A DNA stretch of 64,000 nucleotides from Rhyacophila brunnea (taxonomy: Eukaryota; Arthropoda; Insecta; Trichoptera; Rhyacophilidae): contig JAGYXB010002037.1 of the NCBI GenBank assembly GCA_022495005.1, positions 558,001 to 622,000 on the forward strand, written 5' to 3'. The notes under the pieces are model-generated. The model worked only from the letters and a program-made list of their open reading frames with translations. It was not told the DNA's origin and searched no databases. Position 1 is the first letter of the stretch. Each line of letters opens with the position of its first letter. A program made the position numbers and the translations under genes. This document shows, one piece after another, positions 55,306 to 64,000 of the stretch.

Positions 55306-56399
55306 TACACAATTATAAGTATGTCATAATAATGACACAGGCTATGTCTCGAACTGTGTTAATTCCACATGTTGGCATAACTTTAGTAGGCTACATTAAT
55401 TTCTTACGAGTATTGAATAAAAACGTGGTAGCTACTGACATTCCATGAATTCTACCAATTGCTCCATCTGTTAATTCTGTAAAGGAATAAATAAATACAC
55501 TTTTAGTATGATTCCTACATATTATTTTATAAAAGAAACAGTATATTTGAAATCAAATCTGACTTACCGACGTATCTGTTCTTATGAAAGTTTTTGCGCG
55601 CGAGAAATAGCTGTCAGATGTGGGCATAGACAAAAAAACTCTTAGGCGATCATAAATGTACGCCCGTTTTTGGCAATTATTAGGTTGCATTATTGGACAC
55701 AGGAAGGAACAGTGTGCTTCTGTCGAAGCATCACTATCCAATTATGACTACTCACACTACTCACGTCGGCCATGCTAAATTCATGAATCGCCCTCGTGGG
55801 AGGTGCGTTCAATCATTCGGTTTTTCAACCAGGAGAGAGTCCACCCTGTTGATGTTCATCGTCGTCTCACATTCAATTATGGTAATGTGAGGAACTAGCG
55901 GAATGTCAGGAAGTGGTGTACTGAGTTTTCGAGTGGTAGAACGAGTGTTCATGATGAGGAGGGGGGAGGAAGGAGTACCTCAATTGGTGACGTTTTGTTG
56001 AAGAAAATCAATGATAAAGTTCGTGAAGATCGCCGTCTGACAGTACGTGAGCTCGCAATTTTGATCCCAAACGTCAGTAAGTCCCATACAAACGAATTTA
56101 AGAGTAAAATAATTGGGGTATGCAAAGGTGTGCATGTTGGGTGCCCAAAATGCTGAAGGAAGCTCACAAACAAAATCGTGTGAAAAGCGGTTAGTTTTTT
56201 TGAACCTTTTGGACACATTCAAATGGGATGTCCTCCATCATCTGGCGCCGTGTTATTTCCATCTTTTCTTCACTTGAAGCAACATTTGGGCGGAAAACGC
56301 TTCGAGACCGACGAGGACGTGGAGGAAGAGGTAAGAACATTTTTAAGGACGGCGACGGCGGAGTTCTATGACAATGGAATCAAGTACCCAGTGCCACGG

Positions 56400-56981
56400 A
56401 TATGGCCCCCACATCCTAAAGCGGGCCCCTAGGCCAGGATCTATGGCGGCCCCCCTAACTATCGCCAAGGTTAAAGGCAGTGTGATTTTTTACAGCTGTG
56501 TTCCCCAAGTGGTTTCCACTGAACCCCAGGGTTAAGGGTATTCCGTGTATTTTTACCGATTTTTAAATAAATCCAGTTGATTTATTGAGTTGCGGCACTC
56601 AGCATATTATGAAGCACTGATCGCGACCTCATTTTGTGGTACCCAAGTAACATGAAGCCCTTCGCCATATATTCGCCAGGAAATACACAAAATAATTATA
56701 AAACAAAATTCTACGCGTGAATTATCATTTAATTATATAAATCATCATCACATCAAATTACATCGCACAGACACATATATTTTTAAATGTTACTAATCAT
56801 TTACTTTGACTTCATTCATCATTTAATCGACTTTTTTTACTATTAGAAGCAAGAAGAAGAGAGCAAATTTGTGGTGTTTTTTTTCTGATTTAACTGGTCG
56901 ATTTGCCACGCCGGGCCTCCTCTAAGCCCGGGCCCCCGGACTAGAGCCCTGTCAGCCCCCACCTCCCTTGTGGGGGCCATG
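56400..56981. mobile_element. MITE family G, copy 2, inserted in mariner
   Basis: Ends around ATATGGCCCCCACATCC and (complement of right) CATGGCCCCCACAAGGGAGG. GCCACGG is duplicated at 56,393-56,399 and 56,982-56,988 (8 bp if one mismatch is allowed). The mariner reading frame on either side confirms the insertion. The inner GGGCCCGGGCTTAGAGG-type sequence matches 49,140-49,546 in inverse orientation. Confidence 0.75.
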
Positions 56982-57129
56982 GCCACGGCTCACCAAGTCC
57001 ATTGATCGTAACGGGGACTACCTAAAGTGGTACAGGTACCTAAAATTTCGTATGCTTTTTTTATAACAATAAAATTTTCCTGATTTTTTAAATGATAAAG
57101 GTCTTTAATTCTTGGACAACCCTCGTAGT

Positions 57130-58400
57130 ACAATTAGGATTTAAATTTAAATTCCATCAAGTACATCTGGCGATAGTTTTTCTTTTTTATGTTGTATTTT
57201 TGATGTAGGTATGTTTCTATGATTTATTTATTGTTAATTTTACTGTCATGATGCCATGAATAAATTATTTTAATTATGTTGAAAAACAAATAAATTTAAT
57301 GATATCCCACGCCTGTTATGGAGAGCTGTCCCTGCGATTGAGAGTACATCACTGGAATGAGTGTGTAGAATAATTACCTATTATCCTACAAGTTATTTTT
57401 TATCAAACCAGTGTTGGGTGAGATAATATTATGTAGTTAACTCATTGTTTGGAAAAGCGAAAGCAATATGGGCGGACCACGGCCGTAAGTGGTATTGACA
57501 GCTTATGTTAAATTTAGGTGTGTACACAATACATACTCTAAAAGGTATAGCCGCGAAACCCACACTTGTTTTGTTTGAAACACAAAGCCCCAATAAATTA
57601 ACACATCGCATGGGAGAGGTTCGGAAAATTAATAAGTGGAAGCAATGTAAGGGTTAGAAAATATAATCATATTAATAAGTGATGGTTAAAGCAACATAAA
57701 AATATTTCTAAATAAACCACAGACAATAATTTTGCTGCTTATTTTTTTTGAGTAACAAGCGCGCTCAGAAAAATGGGTTGGGAGAGGGTCGGTCGATTTA
57801 AAAAAAATATATCTATAATAATTTATTAATGATTTTTAATGTGGCGGGATTAACAACATCTGACTTTAACATTAAATGTACCCCGCCTACCACGTATAGC
57901 TTCTCGTTACTTCAGTCGCTGACCTCCCCCCACACTCTTCTTGGTACATCCCCCATGCCTAGACACTCCGCACTTTGAGTCTGTAGCCTTCTGTAGTTCA
58001 TCTGTAGTCAGTGACGTCCCTAGATACAATGCCGCCCCTAGGCAGCGCCAAAATGCCGCCCCATTTTTTATACAATATTTTTTATCATCCTTTCAAGAAA
58101 TGTGTAGTATGGATACATTACTAAAACATAAATAATAATATATCACTAAATCTAATTTAAATGCCATCTCTACTTCAATATACACTATTGCGAGTCCACG
58201 GTTTCAGATACATTTAAAAATACACCTGACAACTTTCAAAACTCGCGAGTGAGCGGCAAAAATATTTGGATAAATGAATTAGGTAAGTATCTACCTATGT
58301 GATAATTGACAACCGTGAAAGTTTCAAACAATATAGTTACCTAAGTACTTATACAGTACGGTTATGGTCTATAAAATCAGCTAAAGTTTCGCATAAGTCG
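57130..58400. other. No gene seen
   Basis: AT-rich, with a GC-richer patch at 57,880-58,070 containing CAGTGACGTCCCTAGATACA and CCGCCCCTAGGCAGCGCC, which could be one end of a DNA transposon. No partner end was found. Confidence 0.35.
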
Positions 58401-58416
58401 CATCCCTCTCCAGTTG

Positions 58417-58640
58417 TATAAAACTTCTGATGTACATGGCGCTGATCCGACCAATACTGACCTACGGGTCGGAGTGCTGGGCTCTCACCAAGACTGATGA
58501 TGTGCAGAGGGGCCTGGAGCTCTATAACATATTCCAAGAAGAATGTATCTTCAGATTCATTAAATGTAAAAGACTCCGATGACCGGGTCATGTAGCAAAA
58601 ATGGACATTGCTCAACGCCAAGGGGATCCTGGTTACCAGA
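58417..58640 (+). pseudogene. LINE reverse transcriptase fragment
   Basis: The plus strand reads KLLMYMALIRPILTYGSECW, then ALTKTDDVQRGLE, further ECIFRFIKCKRLR, a stop, and GHVAKMDIAQRQGD. This is the region after the RT core in insect non-LTR elements (R-P-x-x-x-Y-G-x-E-x-W). It is short, stop-containing and not functional. Confidence 0.75.
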
Positions 58641-58687
58641 TCGGATGGTCGGAGGTCAACTTACAGGCCGATGGTAGGTGCCGCAGT

Positions 58688-59272
58688 GGCGAAGGGTGGA
58701 GGTAGGCTGTTAAGATCCGCCATATATAGTGTACAACAAATTTTGTCAGTCATACGTATTTGTTTTTATTGAAATAAGACTACACTTTACAGATGGTGTT
58801 GGTTAGTTTTTAAATTTCAATTAAACTCTGCGAAAACCAAGCCATAATAGATAATAGTCAAAAAATACTCGGCTATCTATAAAATATCTAATATTATGCA
58901 ATTAAATGATACATAACTTTGGATATTTTATAGATAGAATAATATTTTTTATCCATTATAGTTTGGTTAGGCAAGGCTTAATGAATTTAAAAGAATGAAT
59001 CAACAATATGTGTAATACGTATTCTTAATCCAACGAAAACAAAATATAATAATTAAGCATGAAAAAGTGTGCACAATTTTGTCGTATCACCCAAAATATA
59101 CCAAAATGTGTTATGGTTTGATTTAGGCAGGGTTTATTTGTTTTTTAAAAATGAACCAATACCATCTGTAAATTGTAATCTTATTTCAATAAAAAATAAA
59201 TACTTATGACAAAGAAAGTTTATTGTGCTCTATTTATTGCGGATCTTGACAGCCTGCCTTCACCTTTCTCTA
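58688..59272. mobile_element. Foldback family F, copy 3
   Basis: Left arm GGCGAAGGGTGGAGGTAGGC. The right arm, complemented, has GAAAGGTGAAGGCAGGCTG. Inner phrases CAGATGGTGTTGGTTAG and its mirror AACCAATACCATCTGTA are present. The centre is longer than in copy 1 and holds further TTATGGTTTGG-type inverted pieces. The half copy at 4,990-5,198 matches this subtype best. Confidence 0.65.
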
Positions 59273-59633
59273 TTGGAGGGGGAGACGGATGACATTTTTG
59301 GAGTAGGCTAGGAGTCGCCTTATATTGTTGGGCTACTTGTGATGATTATGATTCTAAGTACTTATTCTTTGATGACAATTAAAAATGCTAGATCAGGCAA
59401 GAAACAAGCTATGTTGCCAAAGTTGATTTTAAGTAGTCTATATTTAATTTTACATATTATTATAGTTAATTCAGAAAAACAAAATTGCGGATAGGCATAA
59501 GACGTGGCTCGTAAACCCATATTAAACTAACAGATATAATTCTATACTATGGATGTGAAACAAGTAACAAGAATAGACTATTCAAGTAGGTATTTACAAA
59601 TATCCTAAGAGATACTGGCAAAAGAAAACTTAA

Positions 59634-60673
59634 CTGCCCACATGCTCAGCGTAGATCAAAATGGAGCTTTTATGGTATTTTCAGAGCATAACCCCGGACA
59701 TTCCTTAAACGTTGTAGATAATAAATATTTATATAATTTTGAAGCCTTATTATCCTTTATATTTAAGATGGCAAGAACGATGACGATGCTGTGGATATTA
59801 AGGGGGGAGATGCTCAGCGTTGATCAAAATGGAGCTTTCATTGCATTTTCAAAGCATGATCCTGGACATTCCTTAAATGTTGTAGATAATCTATTTATAT
59901 AATTTTGAAGCCTTATTATACTTTATATTTATTTGAAACATTTGATGACTGCAAAAAGTATTTTTTATTACATAAAATAGTATTATTTTAAACCTCTCGC
60001 TCTAATGTTTTAGAATATACCTAGTCATATTTCAGTACGTCCGTGTGCAGTGGTGTTAAGATTTTTTAGATTTATTAATTTTTACACGCATTTACAAAAC
60101 CAGCAAATTTAATGTTAACATTATATAGTGACATATTTACGATAAAAAAATATATTTTTTAATATTTGTGATCCCAAATTTGACAAGAATTAGGTATTTT
60201 ACTATTCAAAAAATGAGCACGATTAACACACTTGAAGATAATTCTAAAGATACTGATTATAAGCTATGTCTTTGGCCATTCAAATGTGATAAATATCCTA
60301 CGAATAATGGTTGCTTTATAATAATTATTAACCTAAGAAAAAGGTAGTATTTTTTTTTGAAAAACGCCATTTCTATTGGCATTTCCCAGTGGTTAAGCTA
60401 CAACATACGGCCGTAGCCATAACTTGACAAACGACAAATGAAGTAGGGAGGTAAGATCATGTTAACGCGCGTATTTGAACATGTACCGTTTTTTAAAAAA
60501 TATTTTTTTTTCGGTTAGGTACATGTTCAAACACGCTCGTTAACATGATCTTACTCCTACAAGAATACTATTTTATGTAATAAAAATACTTTATGCAGTC
60601 ATCAAAAGTTTAAAATAAATATAAAGGAATACCATAAAAGCTCCATTTTTACCTACGCTGAGTATGTGGGCCC
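59634..60673. mobile_element. TTAA-targeting element P2 with two left ends
   Basis: TTAA at 59,630-59,633 and 60,674-60,677. The ends are CTGCCCACATGCTCAGCGTA and (complement of right) GGGCCCACATACTCAGCGTA, continuing into AAAATGGAGCTTTTA. A second left end (TTAAGGGGGGAGATGCTCAG) starts at 59,798. The body matches 971-~1,620 of P1 and also has an inverted pair GGTAAGATCATGTTAACGCG / CGCTCGTTAACATGATCTTA near 60,452-60,555. No transposase. Confidence 0.7.
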
Positions 60674-60679
60674 TTAAGC

Positions 60680-60985
60680 TGATGACATCTTCGAGTAATT
60701 TAATAAAATATATAATAGAAAGCCCAAATTCGGTCACGTGGTTAGATGCAATGAGTCAAGAGTTCTTTCTGAGGGTAGCCCAGTGGGGCAGTAGGCATTT
60801 GGCCTCTAGGCCGATCCCCGAGCAGATGGGATCAACTTTAAGGTTAATGCTCTGCTTACCAGAGGCACCTAGCGGAAAAATACGAAACTGGGAATTTGAG
60901 ACAATTTATTGATTATTTATATTTTAATTAATCAATACGTAGACATCTGATTTTTTTTTAAGTCAAAGATAAACTTACAATAAAT
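60680..60985. other. No gene seen
   Basis: A short GC-richer part (~60,750-60,890) with CAGTGGGGCAGTAGGCATTT looks like repeat debris. I do not recognise the family. Confidence 0.35.
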
Positions 60986-61427
60986 AATTACAAAATAAAA
61001 AGAACTTTTTATATACAACGTTTTTAAATTTTCTGTTCAACTATTATGCTCAATATGCTCAAACTTCTACTTGATATGAAGTAAATAAAAAACAAACAAA
61101 TATTGAATACTGAAATGACATTTTGATTTCCATAGTAACGCACGTATATATAAATAACTTAGTTGCTAGGACCACCCCCTTAGCAATCAATAATGGTGTC
61201 TAAATAACTTTTTATACAAAACAGAATTAACTGAAAATTAATTTAATTCTACTTAAATATGGCTAAAAGTATTTAAAGAATGCACTGGCATCGTGTTCTG
61301 ATTCTATTCTAAAAGTTTCAAATGTCTAGCTAGTCGGGAAGTTAGTTAAAAATCGATTGCAAGATTTGTACTGGATAAACAACCACCGGACAAATAAGAA
61401 TACAGGCTAATGAAAACGTTGTAAAAT
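60986..61427 (-). repeat. Repeat family B, copy 3 (inverted)
   Basis: The reverse complement of 43,981-44,410, for example AAAAAGAACTTTTTATATAC at the left and TTAGTTAAAAATCGATTGCA near the right. The hAT A target is empty here too (GGCTAAAAGTATTTAAAGAA). Confidence 0.75.
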
Positions 61428-61429
61428 AA

Positions 61430-62010
61430 AGTTATTAAATGGGAATTCGTTCAAGGATTCCATCTTATTACTACATTTTATTTTATGGTTATATTGTGTA
61501 TTATTAATATAATTTATTAATTTTTCTCTAATGTAGCTAAATATTTTTGGATGAATAATTCTTAGTTTTAATGTAATTTATATTTATTTAAAAAAAATCG
61601 ATGATTTTTATGAAAAATCAAAATGTGTGCAACTTGAAATATTTTTTATGTCCACCAACTCGAAAGTGAGTAGGAACCTACTAGTAGTTAGAAAAAGCTT
61701 GTGAATCTGTTGGCGGGTTAAAATTATTGTCCGTGCGGTTAATTTTCTGCATACGCCAAAACCAGTTTGTGTCTGGGTTTCCATTTGCCTTAGTATTTGG
61801 GGTAGGTTAAAAAAAACAATTATTAGATTTTTCTTATTACCTACTTATTTATGTTATAGCATAGATCAGGGCTTCTCAAATATTTTTATTCTATGATCCC
61901 CCTAATATTGGGAACAGTTTTTTAATATTTGAAATCAATGTATTATTGGCATTTTTTCGTATATCTCGATCAATAATTAATGTCACCATCGAGTTTGCGA
62001 TGAATGTCTA
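61430..62010. other. No gene seen
   Basis: AT-rich sequence without recognisable frames or repeat ends. Confidence 0.4.
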
Positions 62011-62050
62011 TTACGGCTATACACCAGTAGTTGAGGCATGGTCTAAATCA

Positions 62051-63430
62051 GGGGTTCCAAACCTTTTTGTACTCTAGAGCACATTCTAAAATATCGGTAG
62101 GGTGGCGGGCACCACCTGTTTTCAATTGACAAACTCCTTCCATAACTACTCATTTTCCCATAATTTATTTTCTTATATTCATAATTTATTAATAAATAAT
62201 AAACAAAAATGTTTCAAAATAATAAAACTATTATTCAAATTGCATACACACATAGAAATTTATTTACAAAACGTAAACAAAAAACACAAATACAAAGAAA
62301 ACATTTTATAAAAAAATAGAATATCAATATGTCAATGTGATCTTTGGCATTGCATATCATTGGCCAGTGCCTCATAATTAGGAGAGTATGACGATAATCC
62401 TGTTAGCAAACAATCATAAAGATGCTCATCAGTGAGTCGAGATCTATATCTTGATTTTATTAATTTCATGTTTGAAAACAATGATTCGCATAAATATGTC
62501 GAACCGAAAAATGATTCAATTTTATATGCCACTTTTTTCAAAAATGGGAACTTTTCTCTGTCCACTGTATTCCAAAAGTCCTCTGATATTAAGGATTTAA
62601 GCAAAATATCATTCTTAAGCTCCAAAACTCTAGTTCTTCTGTCTTACCTTGAACAAAATCTGCAATACATGCGGCCATTTCCATTACATTTATTTGGCAA
62701 GTAAAAGGATTGATACAGAAGGAAACAATTGGCTCGATATCTGTAAACTGCAAAAATCTCTCTTCAAATTATTTTTTTAACACTTGAAGATGCTTAATAA
62801 ATAATGACCCGTTTAATTCATTGTTACCTAGCATTTTATTCATATGTGGGAAATGCACGAGAGAATTGATCTGCAGATGTGATATCAACAAATCCAATTT
62901 AGCTTTAAATGACTTTACAGAGCTTATCATTTCAGCTATGTTTTTGTCTTTCCCCTGCAACTCCAAATTTAAAGAATTCAATTTTTCCATGATGTCTGTG
63001 AGAAATCCCAAATCAATCAGCCAGCGAGAGTCAGCTAGTTCATCATAATTTTCCTTTTTGTCGTTTATAAATGTTTTTATTTCTTCAATTAAACTCACAA
63101 ATCTTGTAAGAACCTTTCCTTTACTGAGCCAACGTACTTCAGTATGCAGAATAAGATCATGTTTTTTATCTTCAGTATCTTCTAACAGGGCCTTGAAAAG
63201 TCGGTGTTGCAAAGGAGCTGCTCGAATAGAATTGATTATTTTTGTAACTATTTTCATAACGTGTTCAAATGGCAATATTTTACAACACAGAGCTTCCTGG
63301 TGGATAATACAGTGGTAGGACATGAAGTTTGAAAATGATTCGTTTTTCTTGCAGAGGGCAATAAATCTTTTGTTTTTACCTACCATTGCTGGTGCCCCAT
63401 CGGTGGTTATCGCAGACAGCCAAACGCCGG
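62051..63430 (-). mobile_element. hAT transposon E (GTF2IRD2/ZBED5-like), 5'-truncated
   Basis: The end CAGGGGTTCCAAACCTTTTT at 62,051 is a typical end of this hAT group. It sits inside a fragment of MITE R (GGCTATACACCAGTAGTTGA before it). The transposase remnant on the minus strand runs from ~63,430 to 62,332. The other end is not found before the window edge, so part of the element is lost. Confidence 0.7.
62332..63430 (-). pseudogene. hAT transposase, C-terminal half, frame-broken
   Basis: It reads, in order, SAITTDGAPAMVGKNKRFIA (with a probable catalytic D), SYHCIIHQEALCCKIL, LHTEVRWLSKGKVLTRFVSL, ELADSRWLIDLGFLTDIMEK, ERFLQFTDIEPIVSFCINPF, and finally FFGSTYLCESLFSNMKLIKS, the dimerisation motif, with a stop at 62,332. 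At least two frame changes (between ~62,625 and 62,768) and loss of the N-terminal half make it inactive. This order of motifs is that of GTF2IRD2/ZBED5-like proteins, themselves derived from hAT elements. Confidence 0.85.
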
Positions 63431-63594
63431 CTCTTCATTGTTTTCTGAGATAATCCACAATTATGGTTTTACTATTAATAATAAAAACTATAATTAGATT
63501 TAAATATTTTGAATGAAACATTTATTATTGAACATGTCTAATTAATTGAAACATACTTATTAGAAAAAAAAATGTATTGAATGGGCCGCTTTAA

Positions 63595-63960
63595 GACGAT
63601 ACTTCAGTGAAACGGCATATAATTTTCAACTATAGGCGCGACGAAATTTTGGACTCGCTGGCAATCGGAGAGCGAACGTGAATACGTCAATTTGTTTCGT
63701 GATGGCGACGGGGGTATTAATTCTTAAATCGTGTAAAGATGACTAAAAACGTTACCCATTTACTTGAAAAAGAAAACATGTCAATGAATATATTATTATT
63801 ATTACTAATAGAACTTCAAACAGAACATTAAATGGACGCATGTTGGATTTATATCACAAATTATATTTCGTTCGGCGTGCGTCATTTGCACCCGCGACCC
63901 GCAATCCGCGCATCGCCTAGCCACGATCTTTTTAGACCATGCCTCAACTGAGGTATAGAC
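63595..63960. mobile_element. TTAA-targeting MITE family R, copy 2 (inverted)
   Basis: TTAA at 63,591-63,594 and 63,961-63,964. The ends are GACGATACTTCAGTGAAACG and (complement of right) GTCTATACCTCAGTTGAGGC. It is the reverse complement of 8,471-8,844 over its full length, with scattered differences. Confidence 0.8.
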
Positions 63961-64000
63961 TTAATGGAAAACCGTCACCGCTTTCAAAAGTTGTAATGAT

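Larger units (their letters stand above)
49930..55794. mobile_element. 5.9-kb composite X with inverted ends, inserted in mariner
   Basis: The inverted ends are AGGGCGATTCATGAATTTAG (49,930) and the same 20 bases in complement at the right edge (to 55,794); then CAC differs from CAT. The mariner frame resumes exactly at 55,800. A 5-bp near-repeat CCTGG/CGTGG flanks it. Inside are a Helitron piece, LINE pieces, repeat Q and a Myb/SANT-like gene next to the right end. No transposase of its own is seen, so the superfamily is open. Confidence 0.7.
49897..57040 (+). pseudogene. Mariner transposase in three pieces
   Basis: Piece 1 (49,897-49,929) is MDAPLSNPAAW. Piece 2 resumes at 55,800 as EVRSIIRFFNQERVHPVDV, typical of the HTH_48 N-terminal domain, then WCTEFSSGRTSVHD and REDRRLTVRELA with a frame break. 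A deletion then joins this to the C-terminal end: KWDVLHH, HLKQHLGGKRFETDEDVEEE and TATAEFYDNGIKYPVPR (to 56,399). Piece 3 follows the second insertion at ~56,989 (LTKSIDRNGDYLKW). The D-D-34-D catalytic region is absent. It cannot work as a transposase. Confidence 0.85.
49738..57125 (+). mobile_element. Mariner transposon split by two insertions
   Basis: The ends are CGAGGGTTGTCCAAGAATTA and (complement of right) CGAGGGTTGTCCAAGAATTA, identical for at least 30 bp, with TA on both sides (49,736-49,737 and 57,126-57,127). Removing the insertions at 49,930-55,794 and 56,400-56,981 leaves ~0.95 kb, less than the usual 1.3 kb, so the mariner also lost its catalytic core by deletion. Confidence 0.9.

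Noticed and set aside
62432..62704. Plus-strand frames at 62,432, 62,821 and 63,058
   Set aside because: Antisense readings of the decayed hAT E transposase.

Overview
This is eukaryotic, almost certainly insect, DNA. It is AT-rich, has very few intact genes, and is packed with decayed class I and class II transposons (hAT, mariner, Tigger/pogo, Helitron, RTE-like LINE, LTR element, a probable Sola-type element and many MITEs). Short CCTAA strings resemble the insect telomere repeat, but they are scattered here and prove nothing about position. A plant-feeding hemipteran such as an aphid relative is my best guess; I cannot fix the species from the sequence.

Layout. Positions ~30-12,485 plus 25,818-26,575 and positions ~32,990-46,610 are two copies of one segmental duplication. 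Each copy carries an intact single-exon F-box/leucine-rich-repeat gene (6,821-7,960 and 39,378-40,475). These are the only convincing host protein genes. Because the copies align, one repeatedly serves as the empty site for a transposon in the other. This fixes the ends of at least seven insertions to the base.

The 13.3 kb block at 12,486-25,817 is a set of nested insertions present only in copy 1. A hAT element with 8-bp target duplication CTGATAAA holds a probable Sola-type element (14,158-16,924) and a second hAT (17,057-25,792). The second hAT in turn holds an LTR retroelement array LTR-int-LTR-int-LTR (18,246-25,339) with no recognisable gag-pol. Between the two duplication copies lie a Tigger element interrupted by a LINE, a long-inverted-repeat element and a solo LTR related to the array.

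From 46.6 kb onward come a minisatellite, LINE tails and a mariner element (49,738-57,125). Its transposase gene is split by a 5.9 kb insertion with inverted termini and its tail by a 0.6 kb MITE. The 5.9 kb insertion contains Helitron and LINE debris and a three-exon gene for a Myb/SANT-like DNA-binding protein with an 11-residue (hendecad) repeat tail. The window ends with a foldback element, a TTAA-targeting element and a decayed GTF2IRD2/ZBED5-like hAT transposase.

Most likely undescribed: a DNA transposon family whose members insert at ATAT and begin with CGT (14,158-16,924, 42,870-43,122, 45,388-46,120), and the Myb/SANT plus hendecad gene inside the inverted-repeat composite.
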